Positions 56,677 to 64,000 of a stretch of DNA of 64,000 nucleotides are shown here, piece after piece. Location of the stretch: contig CAVOHV010000003.1 of the NCBI GenBank assembly GCA_963695805.1, positions 434,001-498,000 of the forward strand, written 5' to 3'. Made by a program: the position numbers and the translations under genes. The stretch's first letter is position 1, and each line of letters opens with the position of its first letter. The stretch is from DASUPK01 sp963695805 (GTDB lineage Bacteria > Actinomycetota > Thermoleophilia > Solirubrobacterales > 70-9). The notes under the pieces were generated by a model that was given only the letters and a program-made list of their open reading frames with translations, was not told where the DNA came from and did not search any database.

Positions 56677-57981
56677 ATGGGGATCGCGATGCGCAGAGCG
56701 GCCTTCACGATCACGCTGCTGAGCGCGGCGCTGGTCGCCGTGCCGGCGAGCGCACAGGCGGGCACGGGCGACCCCGATAAGTCGTTCAGGCCGCCGATCG
56801 CCCACGGCGCGGCCACCGCGCGGGCCTCTGTCTCGCCCTCGAAGCTCTCCGCCGGGCTCTCGAAGCTGTTTCGCCGGGTGGGGCGAAGCGGCGCGTTCGT
56901 GGTCGATGCGAGCAACAACCAGGTGCTCTTCTCCCGAAAGGCCCGGCGCGCACGGATTCTCGCGTCGGACTCGAAGCTCTTCATCACTGCCGCCGCCCTC
57001 GGGCGCTTCGAGCCGCAGGACCGGCTCGAGACCACCGCCTGGTCGACTGACGACGTCTCCGACGGAGTGAGCCAGGGCCTCTACCTCCGCGGAGGCGGCG
57101 ATCCCACTTTGAGCGACAGCGGGCTCGCCAAACTCGCGAACCGCGTGCGGGCGGCGGGGGTGAAGACCGTGCAGGGGCCGCTCGTCTACGACGACTCCTT
57201 CCTCGATCACGTTACCGGCATCCCCCAGCACGGGATCAGCGCCGAGCGCATTGGAACCCTCTCCGCGCTCACCATCGACGGCGGCTCGCCGGGGGATCCG
57301 GCGAGGAGCGCCGCCCAGCGCTTCCAGGACGCCCTGCGCAAGGACGGTGTATCGATCGGCAAGAGCGTCACGCCGGGGGTCGTCCCGCCGGCCGCGCTGC
57401 AGGTGGGGGACTTCGGATCCCCGACCATGGCCGACCTGATCCAGGACACGAACGTACCGTCGAACAACTTCTTCGCCGAGATGCTGCTCAAGGACCTCGG
57501 GGGGGCGTTTGGCGGCGCGGGCTCCACCCCGGCCGGCATCGCGGTCGTCAAGAGTTTCGCCGCGGACCAGGGCGCGAGCTTCAATGGCGAGAACGGGTCC
57601 GGGCTGACCCGGCGCAACAAGGCCTCGCCCGTCTCGGTGGTGAGGCTGCTCGATTCGATGATCGAGGTCGACGAGACCACGACGCCCGCGTCACAGGTGG
57701 ACCAGCGAAGTCAGCGTGATGCGTGGATCAACTCCCTCGCCGTCGCCGGACGGAGTGGGACGCTCGCCCGCCGGATGCGCGGCACCGCGGCCAGGAACCG
57801 CTGCCACGCGAAGACAGGCACGCTCAACGGCGTCAGCGCGCTCTCGGGCTATTGCTTCCAGGGCGCCGATGACGCCGACCACGCGGTGGTCTTCTCCCTC
57901 CTCATGAACCGCGTGGACGTCAACCGCGCCCACGTGGTGCAGGACCGGATGGCTGCGTTGATGGCCAGATACAGGCGGTAG
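56677..57981 (+). CDS. D-alanyl-D-alanine carboxypeptidase, S13 (DacB/PBP4) family
   Basis: A 434-residue exported penicillin-binding protein. A signal peptide (AAFTITLLSAALVAVPASAQA) precedes the catalytic domain. The S13 triad is SDSK (Ser97, Lys100) in ILASDSKLFITAAAL, SNN in VPSNNFFAEM, and KTG in AKTGTLNGVSAL. It trims or cross-cuts peptidoglycan stem peptides. The ATG at 56677 is used; one at 56689 gives a form four residues shorter. Neither a clear Shine-Dalgarno nor a TANNNT box precedes it. The stop is 16 bases from a family 2 repeat. Confidence 0.93.
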   Translation: MGIAMRRAAFTITLLSAALVAVPASAQAGTGDPDKSFRPPIAHGAATARASVSPSKLSAGLSKLFRRVGRSGAFVVDASNNQVLFSRKARRARILASDSKLFITAAALGRFEPQDRLETTAWSTDDVSDGVSQGLYLRGGGDPTLSDSGLAKLANRVRAAGVKTVQGPLVYDDSFLDHVTGIPQHGISAERIGTLSALTIDGGSPGDPARSAAQRFQDALRKDGVSIGKSVTPGVVPPAALQVGDFGSPTMADLIQDTNVPSNNFFAEMLLKDLGGAFGGAGSTPAGIAVVKSFAADQGASFNGENGSGLTRRNKASPVSVVRLLDSMIEVDETTTPASQVDQRSQRDAWINSLAVAGRSGTLARRMRGTAARNRCHAKTGTLNGVSALSGYCFQGADDADHAVVFSLLMNRVDVNRAHVVQDRMAALMARYRR

Positions 57982-57996
57982 ATCCTTCGTCATAAA

Positions 57997-58026
57997 CGGC
58001 CGCCACAAACACCGCGGCCGAATCTA
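57997..58026 (-). repeat. Stop-codon palindromic repeat, family 2, copy 2
   Basis: Read on the minus strand it starts with the TAG stop of ligA: TAGATTCGGCCGC, loop GGTGTTTGTG, GCGGCCG. The GGTGTTTGTG loop is identical to copies 1 and 3. Confidence 0.75.
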
Positions 58027-60087
58027 GACCCGCCCGCGCGGAGGGGCGCTGCGTTTCTTCGGCGCCCCGTCGGAACCCACCAGCTTCTGCAACCCCTTCT
58101 CGTCGATGACCTCGGTGCCGAACTCCTCGGCCTTCGCGAGCTTCGAACCGGGGCTGTCCCCGGCAATCACGTAGTCCGTCTTCTTCGAGACGGAGTTGAC
58201 GACCTTGCCGCCGGCCAGCCGGATCAGCTTGGTGGCCTGCTCTCGGCTCACGTTCGGCAGGGTCCCGGTGAGCACCAGCGTCTTGCCATCGAGCGGGCCG
58301 CCCTCCTGGCGGCGCTCAGAGGGGTCGAGCTCCATGCGCAGCCCGGCCTTGCGCAGGCGCTCGATCAGCCGCCGGGTGCGATCCTCGGATAGCTCCTCGT
58401 AGATCTGCTCAGCGAGGATCGGGCCGATCCCCTCGGCCTTGACGATGTCCTCCGGCTGGGCCTCCAGAAGAGCGTCCATCGTTCCGAAGTGCTCGGCCAG
58501 CGACTCGGCGTTGACGAAGCCGATTCCCGGGATGCCCAGCGCGTAGAGGACCCGCGAGAAGGGCATCTTCTTCGCCTCCTCGATCTCGTCCATCAGGTTC
58601 TCGGCCGAGATCTCCCCGAAGCCCTCGAGCTCGGCGATCCGATCGGCGGTCAGGTCGAAGATGTCGGCGGCGTCCGAGATCAGGCCCTCCTGGAGGAAGC
58701 GGTAGGCGTTCTTCTCGCCCAGTCCCTCGATCTCCAGGGCGCCGCGGAAGTGCTTGATGTGCTGGAACTGCTGGCCGGGGCAGCCGGTCCGGTTGGGGCA
58801 GATCGTGAAGACGCTTCCCTCCGGCTTCACGGTCGGCGTCCCGCATAGCGGGCACTTCTTCGGCGGCCGCGACCGGCGCGCGCCCTTCTTGCGCCGCTGG
58901 GTGATCGGCGAGACCACCTGCGGGATGACGTCGCCTGCCCGCATCACCACGACCTCGTCGCCCTCGCGCACGTCCTTGCGCTCCAGGTCCTCCTCGTTGT
59001 GGAGCGTCGCCGTGCTCACCGTGACTCCGCTGACGTGCACGGGCTCGAGCATCGCGAACGGCAGCAGGTGCCCGGTGCGCCCGACGTTCCAGACGATCTT
59101 GTTGAGCCTCGTGGTCGCGGTCGTCGGGGCGAACTTCCAGGCGACTGCCCAGCGCGGCTCGCGCCCGGCCACTCCGAGCTCCCGCTGCAGCCCACGGTCA
59201 TCGACCTTGACGACGACGCCGTCGATCTCGAAGTCGAGTGCCTCCCGGCGGTCCTCCCACCAGCGGCAGCGCTCGGCCACCTCGTCGATCCCGTGCAGGA
59301 TCGAGATGTCGTCGTTCACCTTGAAGCCCCGCTCGCGCAGCCACTCGAGCGACTCGGAGTGGCTCTCCGGCTCCCATCCCCTCAGGGCGGCCACGCCGTA
59401 GCACCAGATCGACAGAGGTCGGGTGGCGGTGATCGAGGAGTCGAGCTGGCGCAGTGAGCCCGCGGCCGCGTTGCGCGGGTTGGCAAACGTCGACAGCCCG
59501 CCCTGCGCGCGCTGCTCATTCACCTTCGTGAAGCCCGCGATCGGCAGGTAGACCTCCCCGCGGACCTCGACCAACTCGGGCGCATCTTCGATCGAAAGCG
59601 GGATCGCCTTGATCGTCTTCAGGTTCTGGGTGACGTCCTCGCCGACCCGCCCGTCGCCGCGGGTGGCGCCGCGGGTGAAGACGCCGTTCTCGTAGGTGAG
59701 GGAGATCGCGAGGCCGTCGACCTTCGGCTCGGTGACGTAGCGGATCTCCCGCCCCGAGATGTCGAGGCGCTCGAGCTGGCGCTCCACGCGCTTCGCCCAG
59801 GCACGGAGCTCGTCCTCGTCGCGGGCGTTGGCGAGGGAGAGCATCGGCTCGTGATGGGTGACCTGCTTGAACTTGTCGAGCGGGGCGCCGCCCACCCGCT
59901 GCGTGGGTGAGTCGGCGGTGAGGAGCTCCGGGTGCTCCTCCTCGATACCTCGCAGCTCGCGGAGCAGGTCGTCGTAATCCGGGTCCGAGATCTCCGGGTC
60001 GTCTAGGACGTAGTAGCGGCGGTCGTGATGGGCGAGCTGCCGCCGGAGCTCCTCGGCTCTCTTCTTGACCGACTTGGTGGCGCTCAC
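58024..60087 (-). CDS. ligA: NAD-dependent DNA ligase
   Basis: A 687-residue bacterial ligase that seals nicks in DNA using NAD. Domain order is complete: Ia domain (RRYYVLDDPEISDPDYDDL), adenylation domain with KVDG (Lys122), OB fold, four-cysteine zinc finger (CPLCG and CPNRTGC), helix-hairpin-helix region (IEGLGEKNAYRFL, GIGPILAEQI), and C-terminal BRCT (GKTLVLTGTLPNVSREQATK). The GTG at 60087 is two bases behind the surE stop, so the two genes form an operon. The stop codon is the first codon of a family 2 repeat. Confidence 0.97.
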   Translation of the reverse strand: MSATKSVKKRAEELRRQLAHHDRRYYVLDDPEISDPDYDDLLRELRGIEEEHPELLTADSPTQRVGGAPLDKFKQVTHHEPMLSLANARDEDELRAWAKRVERQLERLDISGREIRYVTEPKVDGLAISLTYENGVFTRGATRGDGRVGEDVTQNLKTIKAIPLSIEDAPELVEVRGEVYLPIAGFTKVNEQRAQGGLSTFANPRNAAAGSLRQLDSSITATRPLSIWCYGVAALRGWEPESHSESLEWLRERGFKVNDDISILHGIDEVAERCRWWEDRREALDFEIDGVVVKVDDRGLQRELGVAGREPRWAVAWKFAPTTATTRLNKIVWNVGRTGHLLPFAMLEPVHVSGVTVSTATLHNEEDLERKDVREGDEVVVMRAGDVIPQVVSPITQRRKKGARRSRPPKKCPLCGTPTVKPEGSVFTICPNRTGCPGQQFQHIKHFRGALEIEGLGEKNAYRFLQEGLISDAADIFDLTADRIAELEGFGEISAENLMDEIEEAKKMPFSRVLYALGIPGIGFVNAESLAEHFGTMDALLEAQPEDIVKAEGIGPILAEQIYEELSEDRTRRLIERLRKAGLRMELDPSERRQEGGPLDGKTLVLTGTLPNVSREQATKLIRLAGGKVVNSVSKKTDYVIAGDSPGSKLAKAEEFGTEVIDEKGLQKLVGSDGAPKKRSAPPRGRV

Positions 60088-60089
60088 CT

Positions 60090-60926
60090 CTACTGGGAGG
60101 CCTCCGCAGCCGCGACGTTTTCCTCGGCACGCCCGAGCATGCCCGCAAAGTCCCACTTCTTCAGCCGATCGAGGCTCGGCCGGTCGGTGAGGTCGAAGTG
60201 GACCGGGGTGACCGAGATCCGCTCCCGCGCGATCGCCGAGAGGTCCGAGCCCTGCTCGTCCTCGAAGGAGGGCTCGAAGCCGTAGATCTGGTACCTGACC
60301 CGCCCGGTATCCGGGTCCTCGTCGACGAGCTTCATCTCGTCGTCGTAGAGGCGCTTCCCGAGGTGGGTGACCTCGACCCCGCTCGGCGTCCCCGCAGGGC
60401 AGTTGACATTGAGCAGGGTGTCGGCCGGAAGCGGGTCCTCGGCGACGCGCCGGACCACCTCCCCCGCGAAGGCAGCGGCAACCGAGAAGTCGAACTCGCG
60501 CCCCCAGCGGAAGTCCATCTCCCGCGCGGCGGACTGCTGGGAGATGGCGATCGCCGGGATGCCGAGCACGATCCCCTCGAGCGCCGCGGCGACCGTGCCG
60601 GAGTAGGTGATGTCATCGCCGAGGTTGGAGCCGTGGTTGATTCCCGAGACGATCAGCTCGGGGCGCTCGCCGACGAGTCCGAGCTCGGCGAACCTCACGC
60701 AGTCGACGGGCGTGCCGTCGGTGGCGAAGCCGCTCGATCCGTCCTCGAAGGGGATCTCCTCGACCCAGAGCGGCGAGCGGGTGGTGATGCTGCGGGCGGT
60801 CGCACTGCGGTTGGAGTCGGGTGCGATGACGTGGACCTCGAGGCCATCGATCCCGATCAGCTCCTTCCGCAGGGCGTTCAGGCCGGTGGCCTGGATCCCG
60901 TCGTCGTTGGTGATCAGAAGGCGCAC
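60090..60926 (-). CDS. surE: 5'/3'-nucleotidase SurE
   Basis: A 278-residue SurE phosphatase acting on nucleoside monophosphates. MRLLITNDDGIQATGL carries the metal-binding DD (Asp8, Asp9), APDSNRSATARSIT the serine-rich phosphate loop and SGINHGSNLGDDITYSGTV the Asn motif. The GTG at 60926 is chosen because the family begins exactly there and TAGAAT lies seven bases upstream; an earlier start adds 11 unrelated residues. It is transcribed ahead of ligA with two bases between them. Confidence 0.95.
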   Translation of the reverse strand: MRLLITNDDGIQATGLNALRKELIGIDGLEVHVIAPDSNRSATARSITTRSPLWVEEIPFEDGSSGFATDGTPVDCVRFAELGLVGERPELIVSGINHGSNLGDDITYSGTVAAALEGIVLGIPAIAISQQSAAREMDFRWGREFDFSVAAAFAGEVVRRVAEDPLPADTLLNVNCPAGTPSGVEVTHLGKRLYDDEMKLVDEDPDTGRVRYQIYGFEPSFEDEQGSDLSAIARERISVTPVHFDLTDRPSLDRLKKWDFAGMLGRAEENVAAAEASQ

Positions 60927-60933
60927 GCCAACG

Positions 60934-60939
60934 ATTCTA
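60934..60939 (-). promoter_or_regulatory. Leaderless -10 box TAGAAT of surE
   Basis: TAGAAT on the minus strand is seven bases before the GTG at 60926. Confidence 0.65.
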
Positions 60940-60960
60940 GGTTGACGGCTTCGCCACACA

Positions 60961-60989
60961 CGGCGGCCACAAACACCGCCGCCGGATCA
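60961..60989 (-). repeat. Stop-codon palindromic repeat, family 2, copy 3
   Basis: On the minus strand it starts with the TGA of the ZIP gene and its 28-base core is identical to copy 1 at 19075. GGCGAAGCCG follows the stem here too. Confidence 0.85.
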
Positions 60990-61847
60990 ACCGCCCCCGG
61001 ATGCGATGATCATCTCGGTCGCGACGCCCAGGAAAACGCCGGCGCTCAGCATGAGCAGGCCGAGCTCGCGGTGACCGAGCCGCCTCATCGCGCCCCAGAT
61101 CTCCCCGATCACATAGAGGATCGCGCCGGCGGAGACTGAGTAGAAGAGCAGCTCGAGTGGCTCCGACGTGACGTTGTAACCGACGATCGTTCCCAGGAAG
61201 ACGGGGCCTCCGCCGACCAGGCCGGCGAGCGCGAGCCACCTCCAGCTGGGCCGGACGTCCCCGAGCGGACCGACGATGCCGAAGCCCTCCGTCGCATTGT
61301 GGACGGCGAAGCCGATGATCAGGACCGTCGCGAGGCCGATCTCGCCCGTGCTGGCGGAGACGCCGATGGCCAGCCCCTCGGCGAAATTGTGCAATCCGAT
61401 CGCGGCGGCGATCGTCATCCCGGTGCGCAGGGCCTTGGCACTCAGATCCTCGCGGGCCACCATCTCCGCCTGCTCCACGGTCATCTCGTTCGTCGCCCCG
61501 CCGGAGATCGGGGGCGGCTTCGCGGTCCGCATCCGGCTCTCGACCAACGCCAGGCCGGCGCTGCCGGCGGTGAACCCAACCCCGAGCACCAGGGCGAGCG
61601 AGAGGCCCTCGACCAGCGACCCTTCGCCATCGTGGAGCTCATCGAAGTGCCCTTCGACGATCTCGACACCGTGGACGAGCACCTCGGCGAACAGGAACGC
61701 GAGCACGCCGACCGAGAACATCGCGAGCGCGACCTTGGCCCGCTGCGAGACGAATTCGACCCTGCCGAGCGGGAGTCCGAGATAGATGGTGAACCCCGCC
61801 AGTGCGCCGAGGAGGACTGTCTCGCCAAAGGACACGACGAGCGCCAC
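60987..61847 (-). CDS. ZIP-family divalent metal transporter
   Basis: A 286-residue transporter with about eight TM helices. Two metal-site helices are seen as IGLHNFAEGLAIGVSAS and FAVHNATEGFGIVGPLG (HNxxEG). A cytoplasmic loop with acid/histidine residues (LVHGVEIVEGHFDELHDGEG) lies between TM3 and TM4. Substrate is probably Zn, Fe or Mn. The GTG at 61847 is used; GTG at 61835 after TATTGT is an alternative. A perfect TTAGG-N4-CCTAA dyad lies 13 bases upstream. The TGA stop is also the start of a family 2 repeat. Confidence 0.93.
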   Translation of the reverse strand: MALVVSFGETVLLGALAGFTIYLGLPLGRVEFVSQRAKVALAMFSVGVLAFLFAEVLVHGVEIVEGHFDELHDGEGSLVEGLSLALVLGVGFTAGSAGLALVESRMRTAKPPPISGGATNEMTVEQAEMVAREDLSAKALRTGMTIAAAIGLHNFAEGLAIGVSASTGEIGLATVLIIGFAVHNATEGFGIVGPLGDVRPSWRWLALAGLVGGGPVFLGTIVGYNVTSEPLELLFYSVSAGAILYVIGEIWGAMRRLGHRELGLLMLSAGVFLGVATEMIIASGGG

Positions 61848-61860
61848 AATAACAGAAGCG

Positions 61861-61874
61861 TTAGGGCACCCTAA
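61861..61874. promoter_or_regulatory. DtxR/IdeR-like operator upstream of ZIP transporter
   Basis: TTAGGG-CA-CCCTAA is a perfect palindrome whose half-sites resemble those of metal-dependent DtxR-family regulators. It lies in the 41-base spacer between truA and the ZIP gene. A second TTAGG-N4-CCTAA is at 45499. Confidence 0.6.
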
Positions 61875-61888
61875 TTCCCTAATTCCCC

Positions 61889-62635
61889 TCAGTAGCGCAC
61901 CGAGGCAAGGTGCAGGCCGTGGGCCGCCGCGGTCTCACCCGCCCGCTCCCGGGGAGCGCCCTCGAGCAGGGACCTGAAGTCCTCGAGGGCGCGCCGGCCG
62001 CCCCCCACCTCGAGCATCGTGCCCACCAGCACCCGCACCATGTTGCGCATGAAGGCGTCGGCCTCGATCCATAGCTCGAGAACCCGCCCCGAGCCGAGCA
62101 CAGCCGCCTTCTCCAGCCACTCCGCCTGCAGGATGTCCCGCTCGAAGCGGACGTGCTCCGTCTGGGTCGGCGTGAACGCCGTGAAGTCATGCGTGCCGGC
62201 AAGGGCCTCCCCGCATGCTGCGAGGGCTGCCTCGTCGATCCGATGCGGCCAGTGGAGCGCGACCCCAGCCTCGAAGGGATTGGGCGTGCGCTCCGCCAGC
62301 ACGCGGTAGCAGTAGGTTCGCGAGCGGGCATCGCGCCGCGCGTCGAAATCACCGGCCGGGATAGCGGACAGCACGACGACGTCTCGTCCGGTGAGTGAGT
62401 TGAGGGCCCGCGCAAGCTCGGCCCGCGGCTCTTCCTCCATCGCGAAGCTCGCCACCTGGGCCCAGGCGTGAACCCCCGCATCCGTCCGGCCCGCGACCGT
62501 GAGGGACGTGGGAGATCCGAGGATGCGCTCCAGCCCCGCCTCGAGCTCCGCTTGCACCGTTCGCACCCCTGGCTGCGCCGCCCAGCCCGCGAAGCCGGCG
62601 CCGTTGTAGGCGATCTCGAGTCGCACGGAGGACAC
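61889..62635 (-). CDS. truA: tRNA pseudouridine(38-40) synthase
   Basis: A 248-residue TruA enzyme. VAGRTDAGVHAWAQV includes the catalytic Asp, RLEIAYNGAGFAGWAAQPG is the conserved N-terminal strand-loop, and the second domain ends LWIEADAFMRNMVRVLVGTM with the RMMR-like segment. It isomerises uridines 38-40 in tRNA anticodon arms. The GTG at 62635 follows a TAGTGT box by nine bases. It is the only gene of its transcription unit. Confidence 0.96.
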   Translation of the reverse strand: MSSVRLEIAYNGAGFAGWAAQPGVRTVQAELEAGLERILGSPTSLTVAGRTDAGVHAWAQVASFAMEEEPRAELARALNSLTGRDVVVLSAIPAGDFDARRDARSRTYCYRVLAERTPNPFEAGVALHWPHRIDEAALAACGEALAGTHDFTAFTPTQTEHVRFERDILQAEWLEKAAVLGSGRVLELWIEADAFMRNMVRVLVGTMLEVGGGRRALEDFRSLLEGAPRERAGETAAAHGLHLASVRY

Positions 62636-62644
62636 GGTTGCGCG

Positions 62645-62650
62645 ACACTA
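62645..62650 (-). promoter_or_regulatory. Leaderless -10 box TAGTGT of truA
   Basis: TAGTGT on the minus strand is nine bases before the truA GTG. Confidence 0.5.
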
Positions 62651-62763
62651 ACCAGGGATGGCTCTGCCCGGCTCTGACGAACCGGCCTCGATCCAGGAGG
62701 AGGGAGGCCAAGCAGGAGCTCTTCGGCCGCGGACCCAGCAGGATCGGCCTGGAGGCCTACGAA

Positions 62764-62907
62764 GTGCTCGCGATCGTTCTCGCCATCGTGGGAGCGGCGG
62801 TCGGCTTCGACCAGATCTCGAACGGGTCAAAATGGATTCTCCTGGGCGCGATCATCCTCGTGCTATTCGGCCTGATCATCTCGCTCAACCCGAACCGCCG
62901 AGAGTGA
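62764..62907 (+). CDS. 47-residue two-TM membrane protein
   Basis: LAIVLAIVGAAVGFDQISNG and WILLGAIILVLFGLII are two helices, ending in NPNRRE. GTG 62764 has GGAGG eight bases upstream; a longer reading from a TTG at 62638 would overlap the truA promoter and lacks a signal. The layout (two TM, then xPNR) repeats in the 92-residue protein 80 bases on. Start uncertain. Function unknown. Confidence 0.55.
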   Translation: MLAIVLAIVGAAVGFDQISNGSKWILLGAIILVLFGLIISLNPNRRE

Positions 62908-62986
62908 GACACTGGATGTGCTGAAACTCACGGATCAGCGGAGACCGAGCGCCTAACGTTCGGCCGAAGTCACTGGAGGAGGAGGA

Positions 62987-63265
62987 ATGGCAAATACCGA
63001 CATCACACAGCGCTCCCAATACGAGCGCAGCGACCTGCTCGCCGGCGGGGAGGGACTTCGCAGAGGCTCGGAGAAGGGCGCCGCGGCCTACAGCGTGATT
63101 GCGCTGGTCGTCGGCCTCGTGCTCTGCGTCGCGGCAGTGGCGACGATCGACAACTGGGCGCAGTGGGTTGTGCTCGGCGTGATCGTGGTCTTCACCATCG
63201 CGCTGATGGTCGCGATCGGCCCGAACCGCAAGGGGTCGGGCTCCAGCTTCAAGGTCGGACGTTGA
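62987..63265 (+). CDS. 92-residue two-TM membrane protein
   Basis: A hydrophilic N-terminus (TQRSQYERSDLLAGGEGLRR) precedes two helices (YSVIALVVGLVLCVAAVAT and WVVLGVIVVFTIALMVAIG) and GPNRKGSGSSFKVGR. Its GGAGGAGGAGG ribosome-binding site directly before the ATG is the strongest in the window, so it is probably highly expressed. A TAACGT box lies about 28 bases upstream. Its TGA is the first codon of a family 2 repeat. Function unknown; it may be a stress or envelope protein. Confidence 0.8.
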   Translation: MANTDITQRSQYERSDLLAGGEGLRRGSEKGAAAYSVIALVVGLVLCVAAVATIDNWAQWVVLGVIVVFTIALMVAIGPNRKGSGSSFKVGR

Positions 63266-64000
63266 TCCGGCGGCGGTCTTTGTGGCCGCCGCTCATGTCA
63301 GTTCCGCACTCCGCCATCACGTCGGCCAGCCTGCCGGCCAGTTCGCGATGGAGCGCCGCTGCGGCCGCGTCCCGCGGCACGCCGGTGCGGACGTCCAGAA
63401 GATTGTCGACCTCCACCGGATCGCGCTCGAGGTCGTAGAGCTCGTACTCCGTCCGCTGGCGTCCCTCCGGGTCGAAGTAGAAGGCGTACTTGGCGGTCGG
63501 GGTACGGATGGCTCGGATCCGGTTCGGCTGACCCGGCGCCTCCGTGAGCGCCGTGGCCGCCTGGTGGTCGTCGTAGGTGAAGTGCACGGTGTCGCGAACG
63601 CTGTGAGCCGGGCTCGAGTGGTCGGTGACCGGCGAGAGGTCGACCGCCGACCGGGCGAGGGGATCCCGGCCGGGGGTGGCCGCCTGCGCGAGCACGGGCG
63701 TGAGATCGCGGCCCCGGAGTCGTTCCGGCACCTCCGTTCCACCGAGCCGGAGCACGGTCGGCAGGACGTCCACCAGCGATGCCAGGGCATCCGTCTCCGC
63801 GCCGCGGGGGAACAGCACCGGGTTCGAGACGACGAGCGGCACGTTGATCGTCTCCTCATAGGTGTTGAAGGCCTTCTGGCGAAGTCCGCCATGGGACAAC
63901 CCCATCTCCCCGTGGTCGGCGCAGCGCACGACGACCGTGCGTGAGCGAACCGAGCCGGGATCGGCGCTGTCCCCAAGTGCCGACAGCACCCGCCCGATCT
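63249..64000 (-). CDS. Sulfatase-family protein, N-terminal part outside window
   Basis: The C-terminal 250 residues of an alkaline-phosphatase-fold sulfatase. CADHGEMGLSHGG is the second metal-binding site, and FNTYEETINVPLVVSNP and SLVDVLPTVLRLGG are the conserved strand-loops seen in arylsulfatases. The active-site cysteine motif lies beyond the window edge. The last residues are encoded by the reverse strand of a family 2 repeat, so the normal stop seems to have been overrun by that element. It is probably a second, independent sulfatase, distinct from that at 47401. Confidence 0.85.
   Translation of the reverse strand, partial: IGRVLSALGDSADPGSVRSRTVVVRCADHGEMGLSHGGLRQKAFNTYEETINVPLVVSNPVLFPRGAETDALASLVDVLPTVLRLGGTEVPERLRGRDLTPVLAQAATPGRDPLARSAVDLSPVTDHSSPAHSVRDTVHFTYDDHQAATALTEAPGQPNRIRAIRTPTAKYAFYFDPEGRQRTEYELYDLERDPVEVDNLLDVRTGVPRDAAAAALHRELAGRLADVMAECGTDMSGGHKDRRRINVRP
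63263..63291 (+). repeat. Stop-codon palindromic repeat, family 2, copy 4
   Basis: Begins with the TGA of the 92-residue gene and has the same stem as copy 1, with one loop base changed (GTCTTTGTG). The reverse strand of this element encodes the end of the sulfatase, GGHKDRRRIN. Confidence 0.85.

Overview
This is a 64 kb stretch of high-GC chromosomal DNA from an actinobacterium. The style (many GTG starts, a six-gene MCE lipid-import operon, PNPOx/F420-type split-barrel proteins, numerous acyl-CoA enzymes, TANNNT -10 boxes placed right at start codons) suggests a Thermoleophilia/Solirubrobacterales-like lineage, but this is inferred from composition and gene content, not from a marker tree. 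I see no rRNA, CRISPR array, prophage or insertion sequence. One tRNA (Pro, CGG) is present. Coding density is high, with no gene-free gap above about 220 bases.

Layout. 1-9.5 kb: lipid/fatty-acyl catabolism (truncated cytochrome P450, two tandem acyl-CoA dehydrogenases, SnoaL-like protein, MFS permease, thioesterase, two SDRs, a secreted CAP protein, an MBL-fold hydrolase). 9.5-13.6 kb: glycerolipid operon (GT2 glycosyltransferase, glpK, plsC) diverging from a single-domain biotin carrier plus a crotonase. 13.7-19 kb: MMPL exporter, a sigma-70 factor with a degenerate -35 helix, M1 peptidase, cupin. 19-25.7 kb: biotin cluster bioB-bioF-bioD and bioA, interrupted by a MarR/MFS-efflux pair. 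25.7-28.7 kb: rubredoxin, Nudix, split-barrel protein, an unknown and an SCP2-like protein. 28.7-38.3 kb: six consecutive mce genes with no yrbE permease beside them, diverging from a cholesterol-oxidase-like GMC enzyme. 40-49 kb: Fe/Mn-SOD, VTT membrane protein, a patatin gene remnant, tRNA-Pro, two large secreted proteins, a ring-cleavage-type VOC enzyme and a sulfatase. 49.7-64 kb: DsbA-like, Nif3-like, a small helical protein, acyl-CoA synthetase, glycerate kinase with no ordinary start codon, SDR, patatin, DacB, LigA, SurE, a ZIP metal transporter, TruA, small membrane proteins and a second, truncated sulfatase.

Together the genes suggest a soil heterotroph that takes up and oxidises hydrophobic substrates: MCE import, SCP2 carrier, sterol-oxidase-like and P450 oxidation, CoA activation and beta-oxidation, with biotin supply for carboxylases.

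Two genome-level patterns stand out. First, more than twenty genes carry a TANNNT box 6-12 bases before the start codon and lack a Shine-Dalgarno sequence, so leaderless transcription looks like the default here; several starts below were chosen on that basis. Second, two families of short palindromic repeats begin exactly at stop codons of upstream genes, always in the same orientation, and one family occurs twice as nested copies.
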